A program made the position numbers and the translations under genes. This document shows, piece after piece, positions 46,762-54,113 of a DNA stretch of 64,000 nucleotides. The notes under the pieces were generated by a model. The model saw only the letters and a list, made by a program, of their open reading frames with translations, was not told the DNA's origin and ran no database searches. The stretch spans positions 5,914,501-5,978,500 of the forward strand of contig NZ_CP011509.1 of the NCBI RefSeq assembly GCF_001027285.1, written 5' to 3'. This DNA is from Archangium gephyra (GTDB lineage: Bacteria; Myxococcota; Myxococcia; Myxococcales; Myxococcaceae). The stretch's first letter is position 1. Every line of letters begins with the position of its first letter.

Positions 46762-47094
46762 ATGGGCATCAGCACGCACATCCTGGACACCTCCCGTGGC
46801 CGCCCCGCCGAGGGCGTCACGGTGACGCTGCACGCACAGCAGGGCAGTGACTGGAAGGAGCTGGCGCGCGGGGTGACGAACGCGGACGGACGCGTGAAGC
46901 CGCTGCTGGAGACGATTCCCGCGGCGGGCGTGTACCGGCTCTCGTTCGAGGTCGAGCCGTACTTCGCGCGGCTCGACACGGAGAGCTTCTACCCGTCGGT
47001 GTCGGTGGACTTCCGGGTCCACGCACCGTCGGAGCACTACCACGTGCCGCTCCTGCTCAACCCCTTCGGCTTCTCGACGTACCGGGGCTCATGA
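46762..47094 (+). CDS. hiuH: 5-hydroxyisourate hydrolase
   Basis: 110 residues with the transthyretin-related signature: THILDTSRGRPAEGV at the start, HYHVPLLLNPFGFS, and the diagnostic C-terminal YRGS. The enzyme hydrolyses 5-hydroxyisourate, the PuuD product, to OHCU for the UraD domain. It is encoded 11 bp after the fused gene, with aggagagg upstream. Its stop overlaps the allA start (ATGA). No export signal, so it is cytoplasmic. Confidence 0.96.
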   Translation: MGISTHILDTSRGRPAEGVTVTLHAQQGSDWKELARGVTNADGRVKPLLETIPAAGVYRLSFEVEPYFARLDTESFYPSVSVDFRVHAPSEHYHVPLLLNPFGFSTYRGS

Positions 47095-47606
47095 GCACGC
47101 CCCGGATCATCCGCGCGAGGCCGTTGACGCCGGACGCCTTCGCCCCGTATGGAGACGTCGTCTCCGCGGGGTTGAAGAGCGGCACGTCGGCGAACCAGGG
47201 CACGGCGGTGCGGTTCGACTGGTCGGCCCGGCTGGAGAGCGATCGCTCCGGGGCGAAGCCGAACCTCGCGGTGTTCCGCTCGGTGCCCCAGCCGCTGCCC
47301 TTCACGGTGAAGCTGCTGGAGCACCACCCGCACTCGAGCCAAGCCTTCCTGCCCATGCTCTGCGCGCGCTTCCTGGTGTGCGTCGCGCCCACGGATGCCT
47401 CGGGAGGCCCGGATGTGGAGCGGCTCGCCGCGTTCGTGTGCGGCCCGGGGCAGGGGGTGAACTACCACCGGGGCGTGTGGCACCACCCCATCATCGCGCT
47501 GGACGCCCCGGCGGAGTTCGCGATGCTCGCCTGGGAGGACGGCGGCGCGGGAGACTGCGTGGTGCGGCAGTTCCCGGAGCCGCTGCGGGTCCTCGTCGAG
47601 GTCTGA
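47091..47606 (+). CDS. allA: Ureidoglycolate lyase
   Basis: 171 residues, ATG overlapping the hiuH stop. The family pattern is clear: LTPDAFAPYGDVV, LEHHPHSSQAFLPM, and PGQGVNYHRGVWHHP with the metal-binding histidines, plus FAMLAWEDG. The enzyme splits ureidoglycolate into glyoxylate and urea, completing the pathway. Urea then feeds the urease encoded just downstream. It is the last gene of this transcript; the convergent CAP gene ends 14 bp later. Confidence 0.95.
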   Translation: MSTPRIIRARPLTPDAFAPYGDVVSAGLKSGTSANQGTAVRFDWSARLESDRSGAKPNLAVFRSVPQPLPFTVKLLEHHPHSSQAFLPMLCARFLVCVAPTDASGGPDVERLAAFVCGPGQGVNYHRGVWHHPIIALDAPAEFAMLAWEDGGAGDCVVRQFPEPLRVLVEV

Positions 47607-47620
47607 GCCCCGCGTGAGCG

Positions 47621-48259
47621 CTACTGGGCGCCGAAGTCCTGCGTCCAGTAGTGCGCGTAGGTGCTGCCGGAGGCCCGGTAGTAGTAGCCCACGCCCAGGT
47701 GCTTGTAGCTGGCGCTCATGATGTTGTTGCAGTGCCCCGTGCTGTTCATCCAGCCCGTCACCGCCGCCGCCGGCGTGTTGTACCCGGCGCCGATGTTCTC
47801 CGCCGCCGCGCGCCAGACGTAGCCCGCGGACGTCATGCGCTGGAACGGCGTGGAGCCGTTGGAGCCCGTGTGGCTGAAGAAGTTGTTCACGGCCATGTCC
47901 TTGGAGTGCTTGCGCGAGGCGCAGCGCAGCCGCGTGTCCAGGGTGAGCGCGGGCACCGGGGGCTTGGCCACGCCACCGCACGTGGCTCCCGCCGCGCGCT
48001 TCTGGTTCACCAGCGTGAGCACCTGGTTCTCGAAGTCGGTCCAGCCCGCGGTCCAGGTGGTCACGTCATCGCAGTAGGCCAGGGCCGTGACGGAGCCCTC
48101 CTCCGCGGGTGCCTCCGCCTGCACGCTCTCGCCGATCACTCCTTCGGACGCCGTCTCGTCACACTGCTCGGGACACTCTCCGGCACGCTCCTCGCCCGCT
48201 CCACAGCCCGCCAGCAGCACCGCGCCCAACAGAACAGAGACTCCTCGGTTCATTCGCAT
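47621..48259 (-). CDS. CAP-domain lipoprotein
   Basis: 212 residues from ATG 48259 (or 48253). A signal peptide ends in a lipobox (AVLLAGC). After a short Glu/Ala-rich region, a CAP domain follows (~75-210): NQKRAAGATCGG, LRCASRKHSKDMAVNNFFSH, ENIGAGYNTP, MNSTGHCNNIMS and YWTQDFG. It has the usual CAP histidines and glutamate. It interrupts the otherwise plus-strand purine-urease block. Its relation to that pathway, if any, is unclear. Another, longer CAP protein lies at 21593-23104. Confidence 0.9.
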   Translation of the reverse strand: MRMNRGVSVLLGAVLLAGCGAGEERAGECPEQCDETASEGVIGESVQAEAPAEEGSVTALAYCDDVTTWTAGWTDFENQVLTLVNQKRAAGATCGGVAKPPVPALTLDTRLRCASRKHSKDMAVNNFFSHTGSNGSTPFQRMTSAGYVWRAAAENIGAGYNTPAAAVTGWMNSTGHCNNIMSASYKHLGVGYYYRASGSTYAHYWTQDFGAQ

Positions 48260-48441
48260 CACGTCACCGTTCTTTCTTTTTCGATGTGTTGTCCAGGGAC
48301 AGACCCCGCCGAGCACTCAGGCCGCCCGGGGAGGAGGCAGCCCTGTATTCCATGTTTCATCATGAATCCAGGTTTGTCTATTCTCGCGGGTTGAGAGAAG
48401 GATTGGAGATCGCGAGGCGTGTGCGGCAGTCTCACGAGCCG

Positions 48442-49293
48442 ATGATCGCCAGTGAGCACACGCCGCCCCAGGAAGTGGCCCGGACCCGTCGAGCGGGGAG
48501 CGCGAGGCTCGCCTTCGAGCGCGTGGGGAACCGGACCGTGGTGCGCACCGCGCTCGCGCACAGTCCCTTGCGGTTGCTGACGCCGCGCAATCACGGGCAC
48601 GCCGCCTGGGTCTACACCAGCTCGCTCGGAGGAGGGCTGGTGGATGGGGACCATCTCACCGTGGACCTGGACGTCGCCGAGGGCGCCGCCGCGCTGCTGT
48701 CCAGCCAGGGCTCCACGCGCGTCTACCGCTCGCCGCGCGGCTGCCGGAGTGAGCTGTCCGCCCGCGTGGCACCGGGCGCGCTGCTCGCGTGGGTGCCGGA
48801 TCCCACCATGTGCTTCACGGGCGCCCGGTACACGCAGAGCCAGGACATCCAGCTCGCCCCCGGTGCCTCGCTCGTCCTGATGGAGCTGCTCACCGCGGGC
48901 CGCAGCGCCGCCGGAGAGCGCTGGGCCTTCACGCACTACTCGTCCTCGCTCCGGGTGCACCGCGAGGGCCGGGCGCTGATCGATGAGCGTTGGTTGCTCG
49001 ACCCGGCCCATGGCGTGCTGCCCGAGCGCCTCGGCCGCTTCGACGCGCTGGGCACCGTGGTCCTCGTGGGACCCGCGCTGGACTCCGCCCGCGAGGCGCT
49101 CGCCGCGCACGTGGGCTCCCTGCCCGTGACGCCCCGCTCCGGGCTCGTCTGCTCCGTGAGCCCGCTCGGGACGGATGGACTGGTGCTCCGCGTGGCGGCC
49201 ACCTCCGCCGAGGCACTGCTGCGCACCAGCCGCGAGTGGCTGTCCTTCCTTCCCTCGCTGCTCGGGGACGATCCCTGGGCACGCCGGGGGTGA
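48442..49293 (+). CDS. ureD: Urease accessory protein UreD
   Basis: About 283 residues from ATG 48442; GTG 48421 or ATG 48352 upstream are also possible and the RBS does not decide it. UreD/UreH motifs are present: RLLTPRNHGHAAWVYTSSLG in part, GGLVDGDHL, QGSTRVYRS, and LLAWVPDPTMCFTGARYTQS in part. UreD forms a scaffold complex with UreF and UreG that inserts nickel in urease. It is the first urease gene, in the common D-first order. Confidence 0.93.
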   Translation: MIASEHTPPQEVARTRRAGSARLAFERVGNRTVVRTALAHSPLRLLTPRNHGHAAWVYTSSLGGGLVDGDHLTVDLDVAEGAAALLSSQGSTRVYRSPRGCRSELSARVAPGALLAWVPDPTMCFTGARYTQSQDIQLAPGASLVLMELLTAGRSAAGERWAFTHYSSSLRVHREGRALIDERWLLDPAHGVLPERLGRFDALGTVVLVGPALDSAREALAAHVGSLPVTPRSGLVCSVSPLGTDGLVLRVAATSAEALLRTSREWLSFLPSLLGDDPWARRG

Positions 49294-49386
49294 GCCCCAT
49301 TCCTCGCTGGCCGTGAATGACGCATCGCGCTAGGGTGGCCGCTGGCCTGTCCAGAGTCCTTGCTGGGCGGCCCACCCGGAGGGTCG

Positions 49387-50154
49387 ATGCACCTGTCACC
49401 GCGTGAGCTCGACAAGCTGCTGCTGCATGGCGCGGGCTTCCTGGCCCAGAAGCGCCTGGCGCGAGGCTTGAGGCTCAACTACCCCGAGTCCGTGGCGCTC
49501 ATCGCCACCCAGCTCCTGGAGTTCATCCGTGACGGCCAGAGCGTGGCCGAGCTGATGGACCTGGGACGGAAGCTGCTGGGGCGCTCGCAGGTGATGGAGG
49601 GCGTGCCGGAGATGGTGGCGGAGGTGCAGGTGGAGGGCACCTTCCCGGACGGCTCGAAGCTGGTGACGGTGCACCACCCCATCGAGGCCGAGCACGGAGA
49701 TCTGTCGCTGGCGCTCTACGGCAGCTTCCTCCCGGTGCCGCCGCTGGAGCGTTTCCAGCGTCCGCCCCAGCAGGAGGAGGTGCGGCCCGGGGAAGTGCTC
49801 GTGCAGCCGGGCGAGCTGGTGCTCAACGAGGGCCGCGACACCCTCACGCTGGAGATCACCAACCGGGGAGACCGTCCGGTGCAGGTGGGCAGCCACTACC
49901 CGTTCTTCGAGACGAACCGGGCGCTCGTGTTCGATCGGGCGAAGGCGTACGGCAGGCGGCTGGACATCCCGGCGGGGACGGCGGTGCGCTTCGAGCCCGG
50001 AGAGAAGAAGACGGTGTCGCTGGTGGCCATCGCCGGGGCGAGGGTGGTGTGGGGCGGCAACGCGTTGGGCTCGGGGCCTGTGACGCCGGAGAACCAGGAG
50101 CGCGCCCTGGCCGAGGTGGCCGCGCGGGGCTTCGGACACGAGGAGGGCGCATGA
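49387..50154 (+). CDS. ureAB: Urease gamma-beta fusion subunit
   Basis: 255 residues. Residues ~1-100 are urease gamma ([40 protein letters not shown]). Residues ~125-255 are beta ([49 protein letters not shown]). The two are in one frame with a short linker, as is seen in Helicobacter; most bacteria have separate genes. They are structural subunits around the alpha catalytic chain. The stop overlaps the ureC start (ATGA). Confidence 0.95.
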   Translation: MHLSPRELDKLLLHGAGFLAQKRLARGLRLNYPESVALIATQLLEFIRDGQSVAELMDLGRKLLGRSQVMEGVPEMVAEVQVEGTFPDGSKLVTVHHPIEAEHGDLSLALYGSFLPVPPLERFQRPPQQEEVRPGEVLVQPGELVLNEGRDTLTLEITNRGDRPVQVGSHYPFFETNRALVFDRAKAYGRRLDIPAGTAVRFEPGEKKTVSLVAIAGARVVWGGNALGSGPVTPENQERALAEVAARGFGHEEGA

Positions 50155-51866
50155 GCCGGAAGATGGATCGCCGTCACTACGCGGACATGTTCGGTCCCAC
50201 GGCGGGGGACCGGGTGCGGCTGGGGGACACGGGGCTGGTGGCGCAGGTGGAGAAGGACCTCACCGTCTACGGCGACGAGTGCAAGTTCGGCGGCGGCAAG
50301 GTGCTGCGCGACGGCATGGGCCAGAAGTCCGGGGTAGGGGATGCCGAGGCACTCGACTGCGTCATCACCAACGCACTCATCGTCGACTGGTCGGGCATCT
50401 ACAAGGCGGACATCGGCATCAAGGCGGGACGCATCACGGGGATTGGCAAGGCGGGCAACCCGGACGTGATGGCGGGGGTGACGCCGGGCATGGTGGTGGG
50501 CGTGACCACCGAGGCCATCGCGGGCGAGGGGCTCATCGTCACGGCGGGCGGCATCGACTCGCACATCCATTTCATCTGCCCGCAGCAGGCGGACGAGGCG
50601 ATCGCCAGCGGCATCACCACCTGGGTGGGTGGAGGCACGGGGCCGGCCACGGGCACCAACGCCACCACCTGCACGCCCGGCGCGTGGAACATCCGGCGCA
50701 TGCTTCAGGCCACGGACAACATTCCGCTCAACATCGGCCTCACCGGCAAGGGCAACACTTCGCGCCCCGAGGGCCTGTTGGATCAAATCGCCGCGGGAGC
50801 CATCGGCCTGAAGCTGCACGAGGACTGGGGCACCACGCCGGCCACCATCGACAACTGCCTGTCGGTGGCCGAGGGCGAGGACGTGCAGATCACCATCCAC
50901 ACGGACACGCTGAACGAGTCTGGCTTCGTGGATGACTCGATCGCCGCGTTCAAGGGCCGCACCATCCACACGTACCACTCGGAGGGAGCGGGAGGCGGGC
51001 ATGCGCCGGACATCATCCGGGTGTGCGGCCAGCCCAACGTGCTGCCGAGCTCGACGAACCCCACGCGTCCGTACACGGTGAACACGCTGGACGAGCACCT
51101 GGACATGCTCATGGTGTGTCACCACCTGGACCGGGAGATTCCCGAGGACGTGGCCTTCGCGGAGAGCCGTATCCGGGGAAGCACCATCGCGGCGGAGGAC
51201 ATCCTGCACGACCTGGGGGCCATCAGCATGATGTCCTCGGACAGCCAGGCGATGGGACGGGTGGGGGAGGTCATCACCCGCACGTGGCAGACGGCGCACA
51301 AGATGCGCGAGCAGCGCGGGCGCCTGCGCGAGGAGACGGGAGACAACGACAACCTGCGCATCCGCCGCTACGTGGCCAAGTACACGATCAACCCGGCGAT
51401 CGCCCACGGGCTGGCGCACGAGGTGGGCGCGGTGCAGGTGGGCATGCTGGCGGACCTGGTGCTGTGGCGGCCGGCCTTTTTCGGCATCCGTCCGGAGCTG
51501 GTGGTGAAGGGCGGTTTCATCGCCTGGGCGCAGATGGGAGACCCGGGGGCGTCGATTCCCACGCCGCAGCCCTTCTACATGCGGCCGCAGTTCGGAGCCC
51601 GGGGCCATGCGGTGGGCGCCACCAGCATCGCCTTCGTCTCGGGCCGCGCGCTCGCCGAGGGGACGGTGCGGGGACTGGGGCTGTCCAAGCAGCTCTCCGG
51701 GGTGAAGCGGTGCCGGGGGATTGGCAAGCGGGACATGAAGCTCAACGACGCGCTGCCGGTGCTCACGGTGGACCCGGAGACGTACGAGGTGCGCGCGGAT
51801 GGCGAGCTGCTGACCTGCGAGCCCGCCGTCCGGTTGCCCCTGGCGCAGCGCTACTCGCTCTTCTGA
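50151..51866 (+). CDS. ureC: Urease alpha (catalytic) subunit
   Basis: 571 residues, the normal length. The two nickel ions are held by HIHF, the carbamylated Lys of GLKLHEDWG, and histidines in HTDTLNESG and [15 protein letters not shown]; the flap MVCHHLD and [11 protein letters not shown] are also intact. The enzyme hydrolyses urea to ammonia and carbamate in the cytoplasm. It overlaps the ureAB stop by 4 bp; ureF follows 9 bp later. Confidence 0.98.
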   Translation: MSRKMDRRHYADMFGPTAGDRVRLGDTGLVAQVEKDLTVYGDECKFGGGKVLRDGMGQKSGVGDAEALDCVITNALIVDWSGIYKADIGIKAGRITGIGKAGNPDVMAGVTPGMVVGVTTEAIAGEGLIVTAGGIDSHIHFICPQQADEAIASGITTWVGGGTGPATGTNATTCTPGAWNIRRMLQATDNIPLNIGLTGKGNTSRPEGLLDQIAAGAIGLKLHEDWGTTPATIDNCLSVAEGEDVQITIHTDTLNESGFVDDSIAAFKGRTIHTYHSEGAGGGHAPDIIRVCGQPNVLPSSTNPTRPYTVNTLDEHLDMLMVCHHLDREIPEDVAFAESRIRGSTIAAEDILHDLGAISMMSSDSQAMGRVGEVITRTWQTAHKMREQRGRLREETGDNDNLRIRRYVAKYTINPAIAHGLAHEVGAVQVGMLADLVLWRPAFFGIRPELVVKGGFIAWAQMGDPGASIPTPQPFYMRPQFGARGHAVGATSIAFVSGRALAEGTVRGLGLSKQLSGVKRCRGIGKRDMKLNDALPVLTVDPETYEVRADGELLTCEPAVRLPLAQRYSLF

Positions 51867-51875
51867 GGGACGGAC

Positions 51876-52538
51876 ATGGGCTCCGCGTGGAGGGTGTTGC
51901 AGCTGGCCGACTCGGGCTTCCCCACGGGGGGCTTCGCGCACTCGGGAGGCCTGGAGGCGGCGGTACAGCAGGGCGAGGTGCGCGGGCGCGAGGGCCTGGA
52001 GCGCTTCGTGCGCGAGCTGCTGTGGCAGACGGGGCACGGGGCGCTGCCCCTGTTGGGAGCGGCCTGGCGCGAGCCCTCGACCGTGGAGGCGCTGGATGCC
52101 CGCGCGGAGGCCTTCCTCACCAACCACGTGGCCAACCGGGCGAGCCGCACGCAGGGGCGGGCCTTCCTGGACACCTGCGCGCGCATCTTCCCCGGGCCAG
52201 TGGGGCCGCTGCGGCAGGCGGCGCGGGAGGCCGGCGTGCGCTACCACCACGCGCCCCTGTTCGGCGCGGTGCTGCGCGTGCTGGACGTCGAGCTACCCGA
52301 CGCGCAGCAGCTCCTGCTGTCCCTCACGCTGCGCGGGGCGCTGTCGGCGGCGGTGAGGATGGGGATCGTCGGCACGCACGAGTCCCACCAGTTGCAGAAC
52401 CGGTGCGCGCCCCTGCTGGACACGGTGCTGGAGACGTGTGCCGGGCTGGGCGTGGAGTCGCTGGCCCAGACATCGCCCTTGATGGACCTGCTCGGCTCCA
52501 CGCACGACAGGCTCTACTCACGGTTGTTCCTTTCCTGA
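51876..52538 (+). CDS. ureF: Urease accessory protein UreF
   Basis: 220 residues with UreF motifs: LQLADSGFPTGGFAHSGGLE, FLTNHVANRASRTQGRAFL in part, and a C-terminal MDLLGSTHDRLYSRLF. UreF sits between UreD and UreG and gates GTP hydrolysis during nickel delivery. It lies between ureC and ureG, with 8 bp to the latter, in one operon. Confidence 0.94.
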   Translation: MGSAWRVLQLADSGFPTGGFAHSGGLEAAVQQGEVRGREGLERFVRELLWQTGHGALPLLGAAWREPSTVEALDARAEAFLTNHVANRASRTQGRAFLDTCARIFPGPVGPLRQAAREAGVRYHHAPLFGAVLRVLDVELPDAQQLLLSLTLRGALSAAVRMGIVGTHESHQLQNRCAPLLDTVLETCAGLGVESLAQTSPLMDLLGSTHDRLYSRLFLS

Positions 52539-52546
52539 GGTGAACC

Positions 52547-53284
52547 ATGCACGACGACCACCGTGGCCACGGCCATGACGACGACCATGACCACACGCAT
52601 GAGGAGTGGGACCACCCGGGCCACTTCCACGAGCGCGAGCAGCCCGAGCGGCGCGACTTCTCGGCGAGGGCGTTCACCATCGGCATTGGAGGGCCGGTGG
52701 GCAGCGGGAAGACGGCGCTGGTGCTGGCGCTGTGCCGGGAGCTGAGGGAGCGCTACCGGCTGGGCGTGGTGACCAACGACATCTTCACGAAGGAGGACGC
52801 GGAGTTCCTGGTGCGCAACCAGGCGCTCTCGCCCGAGCGCATCAAGGCGGTGGAGACGGGTGGCTGCCCGCACGCGGCGATTCGCGAGGACATCAGCCAC
52901 AACCTGCTGGCGCTCGAGGAGTTGATGGATGCGCTGAAGCCGGAGCTGCTGATTGTCGAGAGCGGGGGAGACAACCTGGCGGCGCAGTACAGCCGGGAGC
53001 TGGCGGACTACACCGTGTACGTCATCGACGTGGCGGGCGGGGACAAGGTGCCGCGCAAGGGCGGGCCGGGCATCACCCAGTCGGACCTGCTGATCATCAA
53101 CAAGACGGACCTGGCGCCGCACGTGGGCGCGGATCTGTCGGTGATGGATCGCGACGCGCGGAAGATGCGGGGCGAGGGGCCCTTCGTCTTCACCCAGGTG
53201 ACGAAGGGCGTGGGGCTGCAGGAGGTGATCAACCACCTGCTCGGAGCGTGGCGCAAGGCCACGGGCGCCACGCTCCGCACCTGA
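52547..53284 (+). CDS. ureG: Urease accessory GTPase UreG with His-rich N-terminus
   Basis: 245 residues, about 40 longer than the usual ~205. The extra N-terminus holds ten histidines in its first 28 residues, mixed with Asp, which could bind nickel. The G domain follows with P-loop GGPVGSGKT (~48-56), [20 protein letters not shown] (the metal-binding C-P-H motif), ESGGDNLAA and NKTDL. It supplies GTP-driven nickel transfer. No ureE gene is present in the window. Only 2 bp separate its stop from the convergent cyclase gene. Confidence 0.96.
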   Translation: MHDDHRGHGHDDDHDHTHEEWDHPGHFHEREQPERRDFSARAFTIGIGGPVGSGKTALVLALCRELRERYRLGVVTNDIFTKEDAEFLVRNQALSPERIKAVETGGCPHAAIREDISHNLLALEELMDALKPELLIVESGGDNLAAQYSRELADYTVYVIDVAGGDKVPRKGGPGITQSDLLIINKTDLAPHVGADLSVMDRDARKMRGEGPFVFTQVTKGVGLQEVINHLLGAWRKATGATLRT

Positions 53285-53286
53285 CG

Positions 53287-54087
53287 CTAACGGCTCTCCT
53301 GGGGAATGAAGGCCAGCACGCGTGCGGGGCTGCCGCTGCCGCCCTGCACGGCGACCGGCTGCACGACGACGTAGGCCCCTTGGGCCGGCAGGGCGGAGAG
53401 GTCCGCGAGGTTTTCGATGTGGTAGCCGCCACCGCTCAAGAAGTGCCGGTGCTGCGCGAACGTCTTGCTCGGCCCCGGATCCGTCGAGAGCGTGTCGATG
53501 CCAATGGCGCGCACCTGACGAGCGCTCAGCAACTGGCTCGCGGCCATCGACACGCCGGGGAAGTGCATCACGCCGGAGGCGTCCGCATTGCGGTAGCGCA
53601 CCTCATCCGGCCAGCGCGAGGCCCAGCCGGTGCGGATGAGCACGATGTGCCGGGGCTCCAGCGCACCATGCTGCCGCTCCCAGGCCTCGAGGTCCGCCAC
53701 CGTCACCTCGTAGTCCGCGTTCTCCGCGGCCTGGGCCGAGACGTCCACCACGGCGGCCGGGCCCGCCAGTGACTCCACGGGGAGCTGGTCCACCGTCTTC
53801 GCACCGGCGGCGAAATGGGCCGGAGCGTCCACATGCGTCCCCGTGTGCTCGCCCACCGTGAAGTCGCGGATGTAGTACCCGTCCTTCTCGACGGTGCCCT
53901 TGACGTTCGCGGACAGCGGCGTGCCCCCGGGATAGACGGGCATCCGCTCCGTGAGGGGATGGCTGATGTCGACGATACGCGTGCGCGCCATCGTATCGAC
54001 GAGGCTGGTTCGTCCACCCTGAGTGACGCATCCACCAAGCAACAGCGTCAGCGGCAACGCGAGCTTCTTCCAGGACATGTCGTTCAT
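53287..54087 (-). CDS. Cyclase-family (kynurenine formamidase-like) lipoprotein
   Basis: 266 residues, ATG 54087 (or 54078). A signal peptide with lipobox (TLLLGGC) is followed by a cyclase domain (PF04199 type): DISHPLTERMPVYPGG, HTGTHVDAPAHF (the diagnostic H-x-G-T-H-x-D-x-P-x-H metal motif) and IGIDTLSTDPG. Family members hydrolyse N-formylkynurenine or other amides/lactones. The lipobox places this copy in the envelope, which is unusual for the cytoplasmic kynurenine formamidase, so the substrate is uncertain. Confidence 0.88.
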   Translation of the reverse strand: MNDMSWKKLALPLTLLLGGCVTQGGRTSLVDTMARTRIVDISHPLTERMPVYPGGTPLSANVKGTVEKDGYYIRDFTVGEHTGTHVDAPAHFAAGAKTVDQLPVESLAGPAAVVDVSAQAAENADYEVTVADLEAWERQHGALEPRHIVLIRTGWASRWPDEVRYRNADASGVMHFPGVSMAASQLLSARQVRAIGIDTLSTDPGPSKTFAQHRHFLSGGGYHIENLADLSALPAQGAYVVVQPVAVQGGSGSPARVLAFIPQESR

Positions 54088-54113
54088 GGCCAGAACATAG
54101 CGCGGAGAGCGGC

